From Amycolatopsis eburnea (lineage in GTDB: Bacteria > Actinomycetota > Actinomycetes > Mycobacteriales > Pseudonocardiaceae): a stretch of DNA of 64,000 bases. Below are positions 52,207 through 60,977 of this stretch, one piece after another. Location: NCBI RefSeq assembly GCF_003937945.1, contig NZ_RSEC01000060.1, positions 124,001-188,000 on the forward strand, in the 5' to 3' direction. The notes below the pieces were generated by a model that made no database searches, was not told the DNA's origin, and saw only the letters and a list, made by a program, of their open reading frames with translations. Each line of letters starts with the position of its first letter. The first letter of the stretch is position 1. The position numbers and the translations under genes are program-made.

Positions 52207-54461
52207 CCACCACGGCGGTCGGCGAGCCACTGCTTGAACAGAGCTGCCATCGCCACCGCCGTCATGGCCACGGAGCCGATCATTTCCGGCGTGGACGGCA
52301 GCTGCGAATCGGCCGGCTCGAAGCGTGGCTGTTCCTGGCTGGTCTTCGACTCCTCGTGCGGGTGCGCCTGTTCGTGCTTCTGCTCGGCTATGGCTTCCGC
52401 CGCGTCGACGTGCTTCAGGCCTTGTTCGACGAGGTCCTGCCCGTCCTTGGCGAGCGTCTCCCCGACGGTTTCCTCGCCCTTGAACTTCTCGGCCATTTCT
52501 TCGTTGCGCTTCTCGCGCTCCAAGTCGGTTTCCGGCCGGGCGGGTTCCCAGTCACCGTCTTCGTTCTTGGCGTACTCCTGGTACTGGTCCAGATCGGTGT
52601 TCCACGGGCCGTTGGCCACGTCCCGGTCGTCGTGCTCGCGCTGGGGTTCCCGGGGTTCGTTCCGGGCGTCCCGGTCGAGGTTGAGTTCGCCGGTCTTGGT
52701 GGTGAAGTCGCCGGTGTACGGGTTGGGGGCTTCGGGGTTGCGCTGTTCGGTTCCTTCGTCGCGCCCGTTGTCGGTGGTTGCTTCGGGCGTGCGCTGTTCG
52801 GCCGGGTCCGTTCGCTCGGTCCCGGTGCGGTGCTGATCCGGTGACTCGGCACGTTGCTGCTCGGCCGGTTGCTGCTCGGCCGACTCGGTCCGCTGCTGCT
52901 CGGCGGGCTCGGTCCGCTGCTGCTCGGCCCGTTCGGCGCCGGCGCGCTGCTGCTCGGCCGGCTGCGTCCCTTCCTCACCCGACTCGGCGACCACCACGGT
53001 CTCCTGCGTCACGGCGGGTTGCTCGCTGCGGGGCTGGGACTCCGTCGTGGAGTTCCAGGAGCCCTCCCACATCCGGCCCCGGGGCCTCAGCTCCCGTTCG
53101 AGCCCCTCGTCATCGGGCGGATTCCCGGGATCCTCCGCATCGTCCGGGGGCGGCGGGTTGTCGTCCTCGGCCGCGTCTTGGCCGGCCCGGTCGTCGGCGT
53201 CGTCCTGGTCGGCCTGGCGGTCTGCGTCGGCTTCCTGCCGCGCAGTGTCATCCTCGTCGGCACGCTGATCGGCATCGTCCTGCGCATCGTCAGCCTCGGC
53301 TTCCTCCCGAGCAGAGTCATCCTCCTCGGCACGCCGATCCGCATCGTCCTGCGCATCGTCAGCCTCGGCTTCCTCCCGAGCAGAGTCATCCTCCTCGGCA
53401 CGATCCGCATCGTCCTGCGCATCGCCGTCCTCGGCTTCCTCCCGAGCAGAGTCATCCTCCTCGGCACGATCCGCATCATCCTGCGCATCGCCGTCCTCGG
53501 CCTCCTCCCGAGCAGAGTCATCCTCCTCGGCACGCCGATCCGCATCATCCTGCGCATCGTCAGCCTCGGCCTCCTCCCGAGCAGAGTCATCCTCCTCGGC
53601 ACGATCCGCATCGTCCTGCGCATCGCCGTCCTCGGCTTCCTCCCGAGCAGAGTCATCCTCCTCGGCACGATCCGCATCATCCTGCGCATCGCCGTCCTCG
53701 GCCTCCTCCCGAGCAGAGTCATCCTCCTCGGCACGCCGATCCGCATCATCCTGCGCATCGTCAGCCTCGGCCTCCTCCCGAGCAGAGTCATCCTCCTCGG
53801 CACGATCCTCAGCGTCATCGGCGTCGGTATCCGCGCGATCGTCCTCCTCAGCGCGATCCTCAGCGTCATCGGCGTCGGTGTCCGCGCGATCGTCCTCCTC
53901 GGCACGATCCTCAGCGTCATCGGCATCGGTATCCGCGCGATCGTCCTCCTCAGCGCGATCCTCAACGTCATCGGCATCGGTATCCGCCGAATCGTCCTCC
54001 TCAGCACGATCCTCATCGGCATCGGTATCCGCGCGATCGTCCTCCCCCGCGCGATCAGCCTCGGAATCGTCCTCCCCCGCACGATCACCGTCATCCGCCT
54101 CAGCGCCCGACCGATCGTCATCCTCAACCGCCTGATCGGCGTCATCCCCCTCGCCGTCCGCGCGATCGGCCGGAACCTCCTCCCCGGAGTCGTCCAGCTC
54201 GTCGTCGGCCTCCTGCGGACCGTCGTCCGACGACGCCTCGTCCGGGCGCTGCGCAGCCTCCGAGCCCCCCTCGTCCTCGTCGGCCGCCTCCTGGGGACCG
54301 TCGCCAGGCTCCGACGGCTCCGTCGGCTCCGACGATGCGTCGCTCTCCTCCGGCGAGTCGCCCTCGTCGTCAGCCTCCTGCGGACCGTCGCCGCCCGAAG
54401 GTTCCTCGGGTGGGGTTTCCGGCTCGTCGGACTCGGTGGGTGCGTCGCTCGTTTCGCTCAT
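52185..54461 (-). CDS. Highly acidic repeat protein with C-terminal hydrophobic segment
   Basis: 758 residues, unrecognised. Extremely rich in Asp/Glu/Ala. Residues ~138-219 are five copies of a 17-residue unit (RAEEDDRADTDADDAED); ~220-399 are eight copies of a 22-23-residue unit (RAEEDDSAREEAEADDAQDD and variants). Then Pro/Gln-rich QRAEQQRTEPAEQQ-type stretches (~490-570), a mixed region, and near the C-terminus one hydrophobic segment (MIGSVAMTAVAMAALF, about 727-742) before a short basic tail. It could be a tail-anchored surface or periplasmic spacer or an acidic carrier. ATG 54461 follows a GGAGTGA site three bases after the upstream stop. Last gene of the HerA/toxin operon. Confidence 0.75.
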   Translation of the reverse strand: MSETSDAPTESDEPETPPEEPSGGDGPQEADDEGDSPEESDASSEPTEPSEPGDGPQEAADEDEGGSEAAQRPDEASSDDGPQEADDELDDSGEEVPADRADGEGDDADQAVEDDDRSGAEADDGDRAGEDDSEADRAGEDDRADTDADEDRAEEDDSADTDADDVEDRAEEDDRADTDADDAEDRAEEDDRADTDADDAEDRAEEDDRADTDADDAEDRAEEDDSAREEAEADDAQDDADRRAEEDDSAREEAEDGDAQDDADRAEEDDSAREEAEDGDAQDDADRAEEDDSAREEAEADDAQDDADRRAEEDDSAREEAEDGDAQDDADRAEEDDSAREEAEDGDAQDDADRAEEDDSAREEAEADDAQDDADRRAEEDDSAREEAEADDAQDDADQRADEDDTARQEADADRQADQDDADDRAGQDAAEDDNPPPPDDAEDPGNPPDDEGLERELRPRGRMWEGSWNSTTESQPRSEQPAVTQETVVVAESGEEGTQPAEQQRAGAERAEQQRTEPAEQQRTESAEQQPAEQQRAESPDQHRTGTERTDPAEQRTPEATTDNGRDEGTEQRNPEAPNPYTGDFTTKTGELNLDRDARNEPREPQREHDDRDVANGPWNTDLDQYQEYAKNEDGDWEPARPETDLEREKRNEEMAEKFKGEETVGETLAKDGQDLVEQGLKHVDAAEAIAEQKHEQAHPHEESKTSQEQPRFEPADSQLPSTPEMIGSVAMTAVAMAALFKQWLADRRGGHGPEEN
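53265..54050. repeat. In-frame tandem repeats of the acidic protein
   Basis: Two arrays. 53805-54050: five units of 51 bases. 53265-53804: eight units of 69 (A) or 66 (B) bases in the order A-B-B-A-B-B-A-A', giving a higher-order period of 201 bases (near-identical blocks start at about 53521 and 53722). All lengths are multiples of three, so expansion keeps the frame. Not a CRISPR: no unique spacers. Confidence 0.85.
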
Positions 54462-54464
54462 CGC

Positions 54465-54692
54465 TCACTCCAAGCCGGCGAGTACGTCGGCCAGCGACTC
54501 CACGCTTCGGTTGACCGGGCGGACCCCCGCCGGGCTCACGATGTACACCGCGCTGGTCCGGCCGCGCGGGGCCAGGACCCACGAAGTGCCGTGGGCGGCG
54601 GCCGTCCAGGTCTCGGGGACGATCGATTCGGCGTTCATGCCTTGGGTTCGGGCCCACTGCCGCAGGGTGTCGAATGCCTCGGGCTCGGTCAT
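54465..54692 (-). CDS. Small 75-residue protein, possible immunity protein
   Basis: 75 residues with ATG overlapping the toxin stop (ATGA). A compact alpha/beta pattern: AFDTLRQWARTQGMNAESIV, SWVLAPRGRTSAVYIVSPAG, SVESLADVLAGLE. A small soluble protein directly after a toxin gene is the usual place of an immunity protein, and the strand pattern recalls small Imm domains, but no family is assigned. Confidence 0.65.
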   Translation of the reverse strand: MTEPEAFDTLRQWARTQGMNAESIVPETWTAAAHGTSWVLAPRGRTSAVYIVSPAGVRPVNRSVESLADVLAGLE

Positions 54693-55387
54693 CGTGTTCT
54701 CCAGTCAGTCTCGTCGGGCCTGCGGTAGACGGACTCGATCGCCGTCACCCGGTCCGGGTAACCCGGTGGCCAATCCCGGTGCGTCCCGTTCTGCGCGTCG
54801 ACCCACTTGAGACCGTCGTCGGTGACGTGCGCGTTGAACCAGTGCCCACCGCCGAACACCTGGTCGCCCACCTTGACTTCCTCCCAGTCGACGCCGACGA
54901 TCGCCACCGTGCCGACCGGTTGGCCGTCGAGCTGGTCGGCCACCCGGTCCCACGCCTTCGCCTGGAACTCGTCGAGCTTGGCGGGGTCGGTCTCCCGCAG
55001 CGCGTTCGTGGGCTCGACGCCGGTCCACTCCCACATTTCCCGCAGCTCACCGAGTTGCGGGTCGCCCGCCGCCGCGGTCGGGGTGTCCGTCTGCGCCGTT
55101 GTCGCGTACGCGCGGCTGCATTCCGCGCAGTTGTTGCGGAACGGCTCGCCGCCCGACTCGAACCGGGGGTTCACGTCGTCGACCCACTCGTCCGCGTTCT
55201 CCCGGCCGACTTCCTCGACGCGCTCGGTGAGCGCTTCGGTGTCCTCCGGGTGGACGAGGTACCGCCCGGGCTCGACCTCCGGCCGCGGCCGGCCGGTCAA
55301 GGCCTCGTCGTCGGCCTCCTGCGGGCCGTCCGTGCCCGAAACTTCGTCGGCCGAATCCCGCGGACCGGACTCGGCGGGCGCGTCCAT
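54689..55387 (-). CDS. Papain-fold (Tox-PL-like) toxin or deamidase
   Basis: 232 residues from ATG 55387 (a GTG at 55393 overlaps the HerA-gene stop and is also possible). The first ~70 residues are acidic and Pro-rich. A papain-like toxin domain follows with candidate Cys 87 (NNCAECSRA), His 182 (GGHWFNAH) and Asp 197 (WVDAQNG), the Cys-His-Asp order of the glutamine-deamidase/papain-fold toxins. These attack host or rival proteins. It lacks a signal peptide and the long N-terminal export domains of polymorphic toxins, so export or activation probably depends on its operon partners. Confidence 0.75.
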   Translation of the reverse strand: MDAPAESGPRDSADEVSGTDGPQEADDEALTGRPRPEVEPGRYLVHPEDTEALTERVEEVGRENADEWVDDVNPRFESGGEPFRNNCAECSRAYATTAQTDTPTAAAGDPQLGELREMWEWTGVEPTNALRETDPAKLDEFQAKAWDRVADQLDGQPVGTVAIVGVDWEEVKVGDQVFGGGHWFNAHVTDDGLKWVDAQNGTHRDWPPGYPDRVTAIESVYRRPDETDWRTR

Positions 55388-55389
55388 GC

Positions 55390-58224
55390 TCACGTGCCGC
55401 CGCCCAGCCGCAGGACCGCCGCCGCCCAGCTGTTGGGCAGATTGAGGAACTTCGCGGCGCTCAGCAGCCGGTTCTTCGGATCCTTTTCCCTGCTGAGCTT
55501 TCCGGCGGCGACCTCGATCAGCGTCGGCTTGACCGTGCCGATCACCGTCGCGTTGTCGTTGCGCCAGCTGTCCGGCCGGTCGGCGAGCCGGGCCAGCTGC
55601 TCGGCCCGCGTCCGCCCGTCCAGGACCAGGCCGCGGGCGGCCCACGAAGCCGTGTCGGGATGCGGTCCGTCGCCCGGGGTCTTCAACGCGCGCCGGACGT
55701 CGAACCAGCGGTAGGTGCCCGCCTGCCAGCGGACCTCCGGGACGTCGCACCCGTGCGGCTCGCCCCGCAGCGTCCGCCACGCGCTTTCGGCCAGGTGCGC
55801 GATGAAGTCGCCGGGCGAGTTGTACTCCGCGATGCCCGCGTACCGCGCGTCGACGGCCGCCTGGATCCGGTGCGCCACCGCGCATTCCAGCGTCTGGTCG
55901 GCGAACGAGCGGCGCAGCTCGGCGATCCAGTCCCGGTCCGGATCGGGCGCCCGGCGGCCGGTGATGTGGGCGACCGTCAGCAGTTCCAGCCACAGCACCA
56001 GCCGCGGGTCGTCGTCGGCGCGGTGGACGGCTTCGCTCAGGCGCCCCAACGTGCACGGCGACGCCTCGCACAACCGTCCACAAGCGACACTTCGCCGCGC
56101 CACCACGGCCGGGGCCCTGGAAACCGCGGAAGCGTCCTCGGCACCCTCGTTCAGCGGCATCAGCAGCCGCAGCGGCCGGTCCATGCCGTCGGTGAACACC
56201 GCGGCCCGGCCCGGCGGCAGCGTCACGACGTGCCGCGACTGCGCCTCGCTCAGGTTCATCGTGGCGCCGACGGCGAGCCGGTCGTCCTCGGCGGGCAGCC
56301 GGTGCAGGATCTTGCACGCGGTGTTCTTGATGACGTCCGGGACGATCTTGCCCGGAATCTGCTCGGCGACGATGATCCCTTCGCCGTACGCGCGGATCTC
56401 CGCCAGCATCGACGTGAACAGCTCCACCGCGTGCTCGGCCGGGCTCCCCGGCTCGGCGCGCTTCAGGAGCCGGTGCGCCTCCTCCAGCACCAGCACGTGC
56501 TTCAGCCCGCGCGTGCCCGGCTGGTGGTGGACGCGCAGGTGCTCGAACAGCCGGATCAGCACCGCCCCGATGAAGAACGCCTTGTCGGCGTCGGACCCGA
56601 GGTCCTCGATCTCCAGCACGACGTTGCCGCGCAGCAGCGCCGCGACGTCCAGCGGGTGGCCGCCCTCGAAGAAGCGGCCGGGCGTGCCGAGCCGCAGGGA
56701 GCCGATCCGGACGTCGACGAAGCCGCGGACGTTGTCGGCGACCTCCTTGCCGTACCCGATGCCGTCGACCACCTCCATCGCGGTCGCCTGCAGGTCACCG
56801 AGGCCGGGGTACTTCACCGGCTCGACCCGCCCGCGCACCCGCCCGGTCACCGTGTCCCAGCCCTGCCGGGCGTAGCAGCGGGTCAGCGCCTGGGACAGCA
56901 CCTGGGGGAACGGCTCGTCGGCGTCGAACGCGGCCAGGAACAGCGCGCGGACGAGGTCCAGGTGCGTCTGCAACGGAAAGCCCTCGGCGGGCTCCAAAGG
57001 GTTCAACCCGGCGGGATAGGCGGTGGGATCCCCCGGCCGGATCACGGTGACCGGGCCGTCCGGGCCGAGCCGTCCGGCCATCGCCGCGTACTCGGCCTTC
57101 GCCGGCTCGATCACCAGCCACGGCACCCCGGCGCGGTGCAGCCCCTCCAGCAGGTGCCGCACCGTCTGGGACTTGCCCGAACCGGTCGCCCCGGCGACGA
57201 ACGTGTGCCGGTTGAGGGTGTCCAGCGCGACGCCGAACTCGCCGACGGGCTGGTCGGCGTCGTCGAGCACCGTGCCCAGCGGGACGTCGCCGTCGAATTC
57301 GGGCGTGACGTCGAACAGCGGCGGCTCGGTCAGCCGGATGCCGGGCAGCTCCCGGCGGGGCGGCCGGGCGAGCGCCGCGACGAGCTCGCCGGTCGCCCGG
57401 AACGGGGAGCTCACCGCGCCGTTTTCGACGGGCTTGCCCCAGATCTGCTCGAGCCCGGCGCACTCGGTGCCCGGCGTCAGCACGTACGGCAGCGCGTCGA
57501 GATCGCTCGCGCTGCACAGCAACGCCGCCGCCGCGCGCGTCGCCGCCTCGTCCGGGCCGCCGACGAGGACGTGCACCGCCCACAGGCCGGCCGGTTGCGC
57601 GCGCGACAGCTCCCGGTACCGGCCTTCCGCGCGCTGCAGGGCGATCCGGTCCGGCTCCGAGTTCTCCCGCTGGCGCAGCCGGGGCATCGTGGTCTCCAGC
57701 CCCAGCAGCTCGCGCTCGATCGCGTCGCCGTCAACGGGTTCGGCCACGACCAGCCAGGCGAACGCGCCGGGCATGTGGGCGACGTAGTCGTCGAACCCGC
57801 CGCGTCCCGGGGCTTCCGCGCCGGACTGCGGTGTCCACAGTGGATCGGAGCCGCCCGTGCAGCGCGTCCAGGACGGCAGCGCCGCCCAGCGGGCCGCGAT
57901 CTCCGCGGTGTCCGCGGCGCGGCCGAGCCCGCCCGGCGGGTACAGCACCGGGACCACCTCGGCGTCCCCCGGCCGCGCGACCGGGGAGTGCGGGCGGCCG
58001 CCGACCAGCACCCGCAGCGCGCGGCTGCCCACCGGGCGCTCCCAGGCCACGGCGAAGGCCGCGTCCGGGCCGCGGAACCGCAGGTCGGCGTGCGCGGCGG
58101 TGAGCGCGGCGAACAACTGCGCCGGCGAGCGCCCGCCGGTTTCGTCGGGCCGGTCCACCCCGGTCGCGAGGTCGTCGCCGCGCGGGACGGCGAGCAGGTC
58201 GTGGAACGCGAACCCCTCCAGCAC
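55390..58224 (-). CDS. HerA/FtsK-type ATPase
   Basis: 944 residues. Walker A AGATGSGKS (344-352) in a RecA-like core; Walker B HVLVLEEAH (576-584); sensor-like RLPAEDDRLAVGATMNLS, and a C-terminal arginine region (SRHVVTLPPGRAAVF). N-terminal ~330 residues contain a beta-rich module (HAS-barrel-like, VPLGTVLDDADQPVGEFGVA). The C-terminal ~230 residues are helical. HerA-type pumps move DNA or, in secretion and conjugation, pass substrates through membranes. GTG at 58224, eight bases after the TraG-like stop. Paired with that membrane protein it may form the motor of an export or conjugation-derived system for the neighbouring toxin. Confidence 0.85.
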   Translation of the reverse strand: MLEGFAFHDLLAVPRGDDLATGVDRPDETGGRSPAQLFAALTAAHADLRFRGPDAAFAVAWERPVGSRALRVLVGGRPHSPVARPGDAEVVPVLYPPGGLGRAADTAEIAARWAALPSWTRCTGGSDPLWTPQSGAEAPGRGGFDDYVAHMPGAFAWLVVAEPVDGDAIERELLGLETTMPRLRQRENSEPDRIALQRAEGRYRELSRAQPAGLWAVHVLVGGPDEAATRAAAALLCSASDLDALPYVLTPGTECAGLEQIWGKPVENGAVSSPFRATGELVAALARPPRRELPGIRLTEPPLFDVTPEFDGDVPLGTVLDDADQPVGEFGVALDTLNRHTFVAGATGSGKSQTVRHLLEGLHRAGVPWLVIEPAKAEYAAMAGRLGPDGPVTVIRPGDPTAYPAGLNPLEPAEGFPLQTHLDLVRALFLAAFDADEPFPQVLSQALTRCYARQGWDTVTGRVRGRVEPVKYPGLGDLQATAMEVVDGIGYGKEVADNVRGFVDVRIGSLRLGTPGRFFEGGHPLDVAALLRGNVVLEIEDLGSDADKAFFIGAVLIRLFEHLRVHHQPGTRGLKHVLVLEEAHRLLKRAEPGSPAEHAVELFTSMLAEIRAYGEGIIVAEQIPGKIVPDVIKNTACKILHRLPAEDDRLAVGATMNLSEAQSRHVVTLPPGRAAVFTDGMDRPLRLLMPLNEGAEDASAVSRAPAVVARRSVACGRLCEASPCTLGRLSEAVHRADDDPRLVLWLELLTVAHITGRRAPDPDRDWIAELRRSFADQTLECAVAHRIQAAVDARYAGIAEYNSPGDFIAHLAESAWRTLRGEPHGCDVPEVRWQAGTYRWFDVRRALKTPGDGPHPDTASWAARGLVLDGRTRAEQLARLADRPDSWRNDNATVIGTVKPTLIEVAAGKLSREKDPKNRLLSAAKFLNLPNSWAAAVLRLGGGT

Positions 58225-58232
58225 GGCGGTGC

Positions 58233-60146
58233 TCAGCCGATGCGGGGCCGGTCGGCGACCCGGTCGAGCAGCACGGTTCCCGGGTTGCAGTCGCCGATCA
58301 GCACCCGGCGGCCCGAGACGCCGTTCTCGACCATCACGAACGCCGTCGGCGCGAGCCCCTGCAGGGCGGTCGGCTCGACCTCGAACTCGTACACCCGGGA
58401 CGCGGTCACCCCGCGGTTCTGGGAGTCGGCCTCGGACTGGGACACCGTCGACGACCAGTTCTGCTCGCGGCTGTGGGTCGTGGTGTTGGTGGTGCTCCAC
58501 GAGCTGCCCGAGCTGGAACTCCCGCCGTTCGGGCCCGTCGAGCTGCTCGACGACCCGCCGTAGGTGTAGCCGCGGGACCGCTGCACGCTCGAGGAGCCGC
58601 CCTCGGTCGACGCCGTGCCGTGGGTCAGCGTCCGCCCCACCTGGAGCGTGAGCTGCGACAGCTCGAACTTGTACCCGCGGCCGATGAACTCCGCCGCGTT
58701 CGCCGCCTCGTCGCCGTTGCCGAGCTGCATCAGCAGCGTGACGGTGCCCGCGGCGCCGAGCAGCTTCTGCATGTCGTCGCGCAGGTGCTGGACCAGGAAG
58801 ACCAGCCGGACGCCGGCCCGGCGCGCCTGCCGCGCCATGGCCTCGAGCGACTCCAGCCCGATCTGGTCGGCCCCCGCGACGATCAGCGTCTCGCGGCCGG
58901 TCGCCTCGCGGGTGTGCAGCTCCTGCAGCGTGCGGTGGAAGACCATGTGCTCGACGAACCGGCGGTGCCTGCCGGTCTTCGCCCTCGTCGCGACGACGGA
59001 GTACCCGCGGACGGGCCACGCCGCGCGGAACCCGGCCGTCGTCTGCTTTTCCGCCGCGCGTTCCGCCCTGGCCAGCCCGCGCAGCTCGCCTTCGAGCGCC
59101 TGGAGCTCGTTCTGCGTCTGGTCGGTGCTGCCGACGGTGTCCACGTAGGAGTTGAGCTTGCGCACCTCGTCCGGGGAGAGGGTGTCGTCCGAGCCCGCGT
59201 CGTAGACCCGGCGGAACACCTGCAGCCCGGCGACGACCTTGGCGAAGGTGAGCGGGCCGCTGAGCCGCTCGGCGACGGCGGTGAGCAGGTCGGTGTGCAG
59301 GCCGCGCAGGTCGGCGCCGAACTGCGTGCGGTTCATCGTGTGCATGGTCTCGGCGACCATCTCGCCCAGCTCCGTCGCGTCGAGGTCGGCGATGATGCCG
59401 AGCTCGGCGAGGTCGCGGGGCAGCTCGTGGACGGCGACGGCATGGCCCTTGGCCCTGGCCGCGACACCGAGGTTGTCGCCCACCGCGAGGTCGGTGAAGT
59501 CGAGCAGGAAGACCGACGAGCCGGCGGCGAGCAGCGGCGACCCCATGGTCACGAGCAAGCTCGCCCAGCCGTCCTCGGTGCCGCCGAAGACGTCGACGCG
59601 GGCCGGGCGCGTGGTCAGCTGCACCGGGTACCAGCGCATCGCCGCGGCCACCCGCTGCGCCTCCCGCTGGTCGTGCTCGGCGACGCGCTGCTGCCACGAC
59701 GCGTAGGCCGAGTTGTAGCGCTCGAGGGCGGCGTTGTACCGGGCGGTGTAGTCGCGCTTCATCACGGTGAACCGGCGCAGCGTGCGGACGAGGTTCCAGA
59801 TCGCCAGCAGGACGCCGAGGCCCAGCACGATGTCGCCGGTCAGTTCCACGGCCATCGGGACTTCCTTGACGGCCGCCTGCACCATCCCGGCGATCATCAC
59901 CGCGATCACGAAGGCCAGCACGAGGTAGCCGATCAGCCCGATCCACGCCCGTTTGGCGCGCTTCTCGCGCAGCTGGTAGTCGTGCGGCGCGTACACCTGC
60001 TCCGCCATCGGCGGGTTGGCCGCCTCCGGGCTGACCGTCGCGGGCACGGGCTTGACGAACTCCCAGCCCCACCGCTCGACCGGCTGGAACAGCCGCTCCC
60101 ACATGTCCGTCGTCCGCCCGGCTACGACCACGTTCTGCCCCGTCAC
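58233..60146 (-). CDS. TraG/VirD4-like membrane protein lacking Walker A
   Basis: 637 residues from GTG 60146 (GGAGGGG ribosome site). Two membrane helices at ~69-91 and ~103-122, then a cytoplasmic part. The region ETLIVAGADQIGLESLEAMA, RQARRAGVRLVFLVQHLRDD, LLMQLGNGDEAANAAEFIGR resembles the C-terminal half (Walker B to TraM-recognition) of conjugation coupling proteins, but no P-loop is found, so it is probably inactive as ATPase and partners the HerA protein. A Ser/Gly/Thr-rich stretch near 515-575 (GSSSSSTGPNGGSSSSGSSW) is unusual for this family. First gene of the five-gene operon. Confidence 0.6.
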   Translation of the reverse strand: MTGQNVVVAGRTTDMWERLFQPVERWGWEFVKPVPATVSPEAANPPMAEQVYAPHDYQLREKRAKRAWIGLIGYLVLAFVIAVMIAGMVQAAVKEVPMAVELTGDIVLGLGVLLAIWNLVRTLRRFTVMKRDYTARYNAALERYNSAYASWQQRVAEHDQREAQRVAAAMRWYPVQLTTRPARVDVFGGTEDGWASLLVTMGSPLLAAGSSVFLLDFTDLAVGDNLGVAARAKGHAVAVHELPRDLAELGIIADLDATELGEMVAETMHTMNRTQFGADLRGLHTDLLTAVAERLSGPLTFAKVVAGLQVFRRVYDAGSDDTLSPDEVRKLNSYVDTVGSTDQTQNELQALEGELRGLARAERAAEKQTTAGFRAAWPVRGYSVVATRAKTGRHRRFVEHMVFHRTLQELHTREATGRETLIVAGADQIGLESLEAMARQARRAGVRLVFLVQHLRDDMQKLLGAAGTVTLLMQLGNGDEAANAAEFIGRGYKFELSQLTLQVGRTLTHGTASTEGGSSSVQRSRGYTYGGSSSSSTGPNGGSSSSGSSWSTTNTTTHSREQNWSSTVSQSEADSQNRGVTASRVYEFEVEPTALQGLAPTAFVMVENGVSGRRVLIGDCNPGTVLLDRVADRPRIG

Positions 60147-60271
60147 GGCCCCTCCGGTCCTCGCCCTGCCGCAATGGTGGCCCAGTATGCCGTATGGCCT
60201 AGCCCGATGTGACACGTTCCCCGGACGTGTCCATAATGACCACCGCTCGAAGCAGCTAAGCAGGGGGATCC

Positions 60272-60931
60272 ATGTCCAACCAGTACCCGCCGAACCCGCC
60301 GCAGTGGATGGCCGTCGCGCAGGGCCCGCCGCGGCCGACGGGCCGGAACGGGCTGGCGATCGCCTCGCTGATCCTCGGCATCCTCGGCATCTGCGGCCTC
60401 TCCCTGGTCCTCGGCCTGATCCTGGGGATCGCCGCGCTGGTCCAGATCAACCGGACCGGCCAGCCGGGCCGCGGCATGGCCATCGCCGGCATCGTGCTCA
60501 GCCTGCTGTGGGCGGGCGGGCTGGCCGTCGGCGTCATCTACGTCGCCGGCAAGGCCAAGACACTGGGCACGACTCCCACGATCGTGGGACTCCAGGTCGG
60601 CGAGTGCTACGACACGCCACCGGGCTTCGGCGCGGACGCGACGAAGGTCCCGTGCACGGGCCCGCACGACGGCGAGGTCTTCGACACGGTGGCGCTGAAG
60701 GGCTACGTCGAAGGCGAATACCCGGGCGAGGAATACCTCGAATCGCAGGCGAAGCCCGCGTGCGAGGCCAAGCGCGCGGCGAAGTTCGGCGCCGGTCACG
60801 CCCCGCCGGTCGAGGCGGAGCTCGGGGTGTTCTACCCGGACTCCGCGGCGTGGAAGGCGCGGAAGTTCACCGCCGTGTGCACGTTGCAGGTCACGTCGGA
60901 CACGCAGTTCACGGCTCCGCTGGCCCGCTAG
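60272..60931 (+). CDS. DUF4190/septum-formation-type membrane protein
   Basis: 219 residues. A short Pro/Gln N-terminus, two adjacent membrane helices of DUF4190 type (GLAIASLILGILGICGLSLV, AIAGIVLSLLWAGGLAVGVI) and an extracellular domain with four Cys (QVGECYDTP, KVPCTGPHDGEVF, KPACEAKRA, TAVCTLQV) typical of the septum-formation family. Role in division is not established. Divergent from the TraG-like gene with 125 bases between starts, which may share promoters; the GGGGGATCC leader acts as ribosome site. Confidence 0.82.
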   Translation: MSNQYPPNPPQWMAVAQGPPRPTGRNGLAIASLILGILGICGLSLVLGLILGIAALVQINRTGQPGRGMAIAGIVLSLLWAGGLAVGVIYVAGKAKTLGTTPTIVGLQVGECYDTPPGFGADATKVPCTGPHDGEVFDTVALKGYVEGEYPGEEYLESQAKPACEAKRAAKFGAGHAPPVEAELGVFYPDSAAWKARKFTAVCTLQVTSDTQFTAPLAR

Positions 60932-60965
60932 CACCGCTCCACAGTGGACAGTCCCGGTCCCCCGG

Positions 60966-60971
60966 TACCGT
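60966..60971 (+). promoter_or_regulatory. Leaderless -10 box (TACCGT)
   Basis: TACCGT, six bases, ATG at 60978. No ribosome site. Confidence 0.55.
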
Positions 60972-60977
60972 GGCCGC

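Noticed and set aside
53265..54050. CRISPR-like repeats
   Set aside because: Units directly abut, differ by codon-sized steps and have no unique spacers; they are protein-coding tandem repeats.
52854..54728. Plus-strand repetitive Leu/Ile/Arg-rich frame opposite the acidic repeat gene
   Set aside because: Mirror of an in-frame repeat array; the minus frame has a ribosome site and coupled neighbours, the plus frame has neither.
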